From the NCBI GenBank assembly GCA_035315125.1, contig DATFYI010000039.1, forward strand, positions 1 to 8,788: a stretch of DNA of 8,788 nucleotides, written 5' to 3'. The position numbers and the translations under genes were made by a program. The DNA is from DATFYI01 sp035315125. GTDB taxonomy: Bacteria > Chloroflexota > Anaerolineae > Anaerolineales > Anaerolineaceae. Shown piece after piece: positions 4,780 to 8,788 of the stretch; position 1 is the first letter of the stretch; each line of letters starts with the position of its first letter. The notes beneath the pieces are model-generated. The model saw only the letters and a program-made list of their open reading frames with translations, ran no database searches and had not been told where the DNA came from.

Positions 4780-6312
4780 ATGAGAAAAAAACAGCTTTTT
4801 CAACTCAGCTTCCTCATAACAAGTTGTATTCCTTTTCTCATTTGGAGCATTAAAAATATTAATTTAGACCTATGGTACGATGAGATCTACACGCTACGGG
4901 TTTATGTCTTTGCCCCTTTAATAAAGACAGTCAGTTACTACAATACACCGAACAATCACATTTTTTTTAACCTGCTCCTCAACCTTTATCTGAAGAGCTT
5001 AAATATCTCAAAGATAACTCCTGTTATAAATTCCCCCTCCGTGATCAGGATTTTGATGCTGTTCTACTGCCTGATCGGTATTTATTATTTTTACAAGGTT
5101 GGAAAGATTCTATTGAATTTTTTAAGCAGCATACTGGCGGTTGTACTTTTAGCCACCACAATACCTTTTATTAATTTTTCACTTCAGATCAGAGGATATT
5201 GTCTTAGCACTACATTATCCATCCTATTGGTTTATCACCTCTTGAGGTTTGAGGAAAAGTCAGATTGGAAAAACGGATTAATGATTGTGTTTGCTACTGC
5301 GCTGGCGCTTTATACCATCCCTTCCAATTTATACTTTATTCTCAGCGTGATGTTTTTTTATTTTGGATATCAAATCATCCGATTTGAAAAGTATAAGCGC
5401 ACCTCAAACTCCTGGTTAGCTTCGATAAGATTAGCTGTGCTAGATTTTCCAATGCGTATTATCTACCTGATTTGCGCTTCGATTTTGTTGGCAGTCATAC
5501 TCTATTTACCGGTATTGGGTGAAGTCATAAACAATCCCTATGTCAAAAGCCATGGATTATTTCGTTTTACAACGATTACCCAATTGATGCCACAAACATT
5601 CTTGTATTTTATCTACGGGAAATGGTGGCTTATTCCATTTGTAATAATCGGCTTAGTGGCTGGCTTGCAAAGCCAGGGGAGTAAAAAGTTTCTTTATCAT
5701 GTCCTTTTTTGTCTGACATTGTTAATCGTGCCTTTTTTAATAAGTTCAATCAGAGGCGATAAGCCTTTCGGACGGACTTTTGTAAACTTATCTTTTATCA
5801 TGGTTTTACTGGTGGTGTTATGCCTGGATAAGTTCATTTTTTCGTGGAAAATTCCTGGCACTTACAGCAACTGGGTTATGGCAGCATTGCTAGTTTTGAA
5901 TTATGGCAGCGCATTTTGGGCTGAAAAGCAAGTCGATCAACACATCTTCACTGATATTATTACGGGAAATAAATCTCAAGACCTGCTCTATAATTATTTT
6001 CTCGAGCATTACTCGCCATCAAAAGTTTTGTCCCATTTTGCTTCCAATGGTTACGATCGTTCAATTCCGGTTTATTTGGTTTATGAGGGTGATGTAATCG
6101 CGACCAGGTTGTATATTGGAAATAATAATATAAAATTTAAAGCCATTGACGATACACTAGCAGGGCTCGTCCCTAATGCTAGCGGTGAGGCTTACGTCAT
6201 AACGGCTTTTCCAAATATGTTTTTAAGTCAATTGGTGAATAATCTACCGGGAATAAATTGTGTAATTCTAAATGATTTTGATTTCGTGAATGTGTTTAAA
6301 TGTCAAACATAA
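4780..6312 (+). CDS. Multi-spanning membrane protein, GT-C/ArnT-like glycosyltransferase family
   Basis: This 510-residue protein has about 10-12 predicted membrane segments (for example around 7-25, 89-106, 110-130, 141-156, 166-199, 227-248, 277-297, 305-322, 335-351 and 364-380). A more polar C-terminal region of about 130 residues follows. GT-C enzymes move sugars from polyprenyl-phosphate donors on the outer face of the membrane. Supporting signs are an acidic pair right after the first membrane segment (D34-E35 in LWYDEIYTL), a PNNHIFFNLL stretch (57-66) where the family often has an aromatic/proline-rich segment, and QIRGYCLS (136-143), like the Arg-x-Tyr motif in ArnT-like proteins. 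I chose the ATG at 4780 because membrane segment 1 starts at once. The open frame continues upstream only through the repeat array and rnpB. No clear Shine-Dalgarno precedes it. Three sampled lines (4861, 4981, 5461) give about 35-42% GC, against about 55% in a murE line. The substrate is unknown. Confidence 0.7.
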   Translation: MRKKQLFQLSFLITSCIPFLIWSIKNINLDLWYDEIYTLRVYVFAPLIKTVSYYNTPNNHIFFNLLLNLYLKSLNISKITPVINSPSVIRILMLFYCLIGIYYFYKVGKILLNFLSSILAVVLLATTIPFINFSLQIRGYCLSTTLSILLVYHLLRFEEKSDWKNGLMIVFATALALYTIPSNLYFILSVMFFYFGYQIIRFEKYKRTSNSWLASIRLAVLDFPMRIIYLICASILLAVILYLPVLGEVINNPYVKSHGLFRFTTITQLMPQTFLYFIYGKWWLIPFVIIGLVAGLQSQGSKKFLYHVLFCLTLLIVPFLISSIRGDKPFGRTFVNLSFIMVLLVVLCLDKFIFSWKIPGTYSNWVMAALLVLNYGSAFWAEKQVDQHIFTDIITGNKSQDLLYNYFLEHYSPSKVLSHFASNGYDRSIPVYLVYEGDVIATRLYIGNNNIKFKAIDDTLAGLVPNASGEAYVITAFPNMFLSQLVNNLPGINCVILNDFDFVNVFKCQT

Positions 6313-6382
6313 GAACCCCATTACAAAAAAGTAGATATTCGCTTGCTAAATCACCGAAATTGCAATAAATCTAGCTACTGTT

Positions 6383-6414
6383 TTGGTCATGGTTTTTTTG
6401 ATGTTGTGTAAAAT
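6383..6414 (+). promoter_or_regulatory. Weak candidate promoter for the histidine kinase gene
   Basis: TAAAAT (6409-6414, 5/6 to TATAAT) is the best -10 in the AT-rich gap before the kinase. The nearest -35-like hexamer, TTGGTC (6383-6388), is 20 nt away, longer than ideal. No terminator hairpin is visible after the preceding gene, so read-through from it is also possible. Confidence 0.25.
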
Positions 6415-6468
6415 AGTAGATAGAACACAAACCAGTAATCATTGATTTCTTTTCGGGCGAATTCTTTC

Positions 6469-8748
6469 ATGACGTCTTACCTAAGCAGTATATTCTTCGG
6501 ATTAATCGCTTTTTTTTATGCTGTCTTAATCATTTTGAGTCTCAGGGAAGGCCATAGAAAAGACAATGGATTTGTTATTTTCTTGATATTCACGATATTT
6601 CTGTTTATCGTGACGGTAATCCGGCTTTTGCTCGAGTTGAACCTTGTAGATTTTGTTTCTGCCGGTACTCAATCCAGACTACCACTTTATATTGGCTTTT
6701 TGATCTCAATTTTTATATTTGAGATCAGCACTTTATTCCTGAATTCAAAGTCGCTCAAAGGTTTTTGGTGGGGGATAACTTTTTTGGGGTTTGCCGGAGC
6801 TATTTTTTTATGTGAGAATTTCAGTCATATCCAGCCAGATCGCATCCAACTGAGGTCATTTGAAATTCCTTTTACAAGTATCGGTATCGCTTTACTGGTC
6901 ATAGGCTGGATCGGGTTCAGCATCCGATCTATTCGAGATACGTTGATTATTTCCCAACAAACCATCAACCCACTTCACCGAAACCGCTATTTATTCTGGC
7001 TTGCGAGTATCCTGGTCTGTATGGCAGGCGTAATTTTGTCTGTCCTTGTTAAATTCCCCATTCCATTGGGTGAGACCGTAGTAATGTTTGGCACGATGAT
7101 GATGGGAACTACTTATATACGCCATGATCTTCCAGATATCAGACAGATTGCCAGGTCATGGCTGTCAATTTTGATTTCAATCGTTCTTTCAATAGGAATT
7201 TATTTCGCTTTCTTCTACTTGATCCAATCCTATTTCAATTTTTCACAATTCAATTTAGGGATATTAATCCAGATTCTGCTGATCGCGGCGATATTAACAT
7301 TCCTGTTAAACCCTTTTATCAGGCTGATTCAACGGTTGGTTTCCAGCAGCTTATTGGATAATGTTCATGATCCAAGCTGGTTGATAAGTGAATACAGTAA
7401 AAAAATATCAAATATTATTGATTTGGGGCATCTGACGGAAGTAATATCCAAAACAATTCAGGAGGGTCTCAATATTCATCAAGCCAGACTTTTTTTGGTC
7501 GATCAGGATGAGGATCATTTTATTTTGATCGAAGAGAAGCCGGCTGAGACGGAGCAAGAACCCATCTCGATCGTCCTGTTGCAAAACAGTCCGGTGGCAG
7601 GATATCTAAGTCGTGAACACAATCCTTTGGCCCAATATGATATCGATCTGCTGCCACGATTCAAAAACACAACTAAAGAAGAGCTATCGGCTTTAAAAAC
7701 CCTGAACTTAGATCTCTATGTGCCGATATCAATTCAGGATCGTTGGATAGGGATGTTGGGATTGGGCTCAAAGAAATCCGGCGATCGGTATTTTGAACAA
7801 GAGTATTTAATGTTGGAAACATTGGCAGAGCAGACCGCTGTTGCGCTTGAAAATGCCCGTCTGTATGAAGACTTGAAGTTGCGCAATCTGGAAAATGAAC
7901 GTCTGAACCGAGAGTTAAGAGGCGCTAACCGACAACTAGCCAGTCTGGATCAGGCCAAATCTGACTTTATCATCATAGCGTCTCATGAGTTGAGAACTCC
8001 TATGACACAAATCATCGGTTACAACGATATATTGGATGATATGTTGTCCAGCGGCGGCGTTCAGGCTGAGGAAGGTAAAGTGGTTATTGATGGAACCAGA
8101 AGGGCTACCAGGCGTTTGGAGGAGATCGTTAATAGCATGTTGGATGTGTCCAAACTGGATCTGAGTGCTTTGGAGTTGGAGATGGCGTCCTGCAGCATCA
8201 AATCAATCTTAAACTCGGCGATCGAAAGATGGAGTGAGGCATTTGAGATCAGGAAACAAAATCTGATCCTGGCGGATGAGCTGGAGAGCTTGCCAATGAT
8301 CTATGCGGATAGCAAGCGTCTTACACAGGTTTTTTCAAACTTGATTCAAAATGCGATCAAATATACGCCAGATGGGGGAACTATCCGGATTACGGGTCAA
8401 TGTAAATATGGCACTATAGGAATCGGACAACAATATATACAGATCACCGTATCAGACACCGGAATAGGCATAGCCCCGGATGAGCTTGAAAAGATCTTTG
8501 AAAAATTTTACCGGGTTGGAGATGTAAGGCTTCACAGCAGTGGAGATATCAAGTTCAAGGGAGCCGGTCCAGGGCTTGGTTTAACCATTTGTCGGGGCAT
8601 TGTCGAAGCACACGGCGGGCGTGTTTGGGCAGAAAGCCCCTTTCATAATGAAATGAGCTTGCCGGGTAGTAAATTTCATGTATTAATCCCGGTTAATTCT
8701 GAGCCAAACACGCAAAATCGAAAACCCCGTGACCTATCAAAAGCGTAA
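6469..8748 (+). CDS. Membrane-bound sensor histidine kinase (N-terminal multi-TM, GAF, HisKA, HATPase_c)
   Basis: This 759-residue protein senses an unknown signal and should autophosphorylate on His for transfer to a response regulator. About eight hydrophobic segments fill residues 1-290, arranged like a 7TM-type sensor region. A GAF domain (about 310-465) ends in the typical LETLAEQTAVALENARLYEDL. A short coiled segment (about 466-500) leads to the H-box DFIIIASHELRTP with the phosphoacceptor at H506 (codon 7984-7986). The ATPase domain has the N-box NLIQNAIKYTP (N628 as key Asn), G1 DTGIGIAPDELEKIFEKFYR and G2 GAGPGLGLTICRGIVEAHGG. All catalytic motifs look intact. There is no receiver domain and no response regulator gene inside the window. 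I chose the ATG at 6469. An in-frame TTG at 6442 would add nine residues. Neither has a clear Shine-Dalgarno. Confidence 0.93.
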   Translation: MTSYLSSIFFGLIAFFYAVLIILSLREGHRKDNGFVIFLIFTIFLFIVTVIRLLLELNLVDFVSAGTQSRLPLYIGFLISIFIFEISTLFLNSKSLKGFWWGITFLGFAGAIFLCENFSHIQPDRIQLRSFEIPFTSIGIALLVIGWIGFSIRSIRDTLIISQQTINPLHRNRYLFWLASILVCMAGVILSVLVKFPIPLGETVVMFGTMMMGTTYIRHDLPDIRQIARSWLSILISIVLSIGIYFAFFYLIQSYFNFSQFNLGILIQILLIAAILTFLLNPFIRLIQRLVSSSLLDNVHDPSWLISEYSKKISNIIDLGHLTEVISKTIQEGLNIHQARLFLVDQDEDHFILIEEKPAETEQEPISIVLLQNSPVAGYLSREHNPLAQYDIDLLPRFKNTTKEELSALKTLNLDLYVPISIQDRWIGMLGLGSKKSGDRYFEQEYLMLETLAEQTAVALENARLYEDLKLRNLENERLNRELRGANRQLASLDQAKSDFIIIASHELRTPMTQIIGYNDILDDMLSSGGVQAEEGKVVIDGTRRATRRLEEIVNSMLDVSKLDLSALELEMASCSIKSILNSAIERWSEAFEIRKQNLILADELESLPMIYADSKRLTQVFSNLIQNAIKYTPDGGTIRITGQCKYGTIGIGQQYIQITVSDTGIGIAPDELEKIFEKFYRVGDVRLHSSGDIKFKGAGPGLGLTICRGIVEAHGGRVWAESPFHNEMSLPGSKFHVLIPVNSEPNTQNRKPRDLSKA

Positions 8749-8768
8749 AATCTAACGCAATGGAAGCC

Positions 8769-8777
8769 TGATATAAT
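8769..8777 (+). promoter_or_regulatory. Extended -10 motif at right edge
   Basis: TGATATAAT is a perfect TATAAT with the TGn extension, 20 nt after the kinase stop codon. No good -35 is seen at 15-18 nt. If it is active, a + strand transcript would begin around 8784, serving a gene beyond the window. Confidence 0.4.
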
Positions 8778-8788
8778 CTTCTAAAGTT

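Noticed and set aside
6442..6468. TTG start for the histidine kinase at 6442
   Set aside because: It is possible, but it adds only nine residues ahead of the first membrane segment, has no Shine-Dalgarno, and an ATG at 6469 fits as well.

Overview
The window looks like a bacterial chromosome segment of about 8.8 kb, most probably from a Chloroflexota (Anaerolineae-like) organism. That assignment rests on the feel of the MurE-like ligase, the glycine-tailed PNPase and the GAF sensor kinase, not on a phylogeny, and should be treated as a working guess. Most of the window is housekeeping. The right-hand third is more AT-rich and holds accessory membrane proteins.

Layout. (1) Positions 1-1136, + strand: the 3' three quarters of a murE-type Mur ligase gene, cut by the window edge. 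(2) Positions 1145-1179: a strong bidirectional hairpin terminator shared with the convergent pnp gene. (3) Positions 1200-3928, - strand: the classical rpsO-pnp pair (ribosomal protein S15, then polynucleotide phosphorylase). The two are separated by a strong rpsO terminator (3601-3640) and a leader of about 130 nt before pnp. (4) Positions 3929-4108: a divergent promoter region serving rpsO (-) and rnpB (+). The rpsO leader can fold into a hairpin that may be an S15 autoregulatory site. (5) Positions 4109-4563: rnpB, the RNase P catalytic RNA, with recognisable P1, P4 and conserved regions. (6) Positions 4545-4754: a 70-bp tandem array whose first copy is the 3' end of rnpB itself. Each copy repeats the P1 3' strand plus about 50 nt of downstream sequence, and a degenerate start of a further copy lies at 4756-4770. 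(7) Positions 4780-6312: a multi-spanning GT-C-type glycosyltransferase-like protein. (8) Positions 6469-8748: a membrane-anchored sensor histidine kinase with GAF, HisKA and HATPase domains. An extended -10 motif near the right edge suggests another + strand transcript starting just outside.

Functional picture. rpsO, pnp and rnpB form a translation and RNA-processing cluster (ribosome assembly, RNA decay, tRNA 5' maturation). The two membrane protein genes downstream have no visible functional link to it or to each other.

The most unusual feature is the duplication of the RNase P RNA 3' end into a tandem array. It leaves several downstream copies of the P1 3' strand, and the second copy matches the single P1 5' strand better than the copy the folded RNA appears to use. 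The RNase P RNA also appears to lack the usual GGU triplet in its L15 region.
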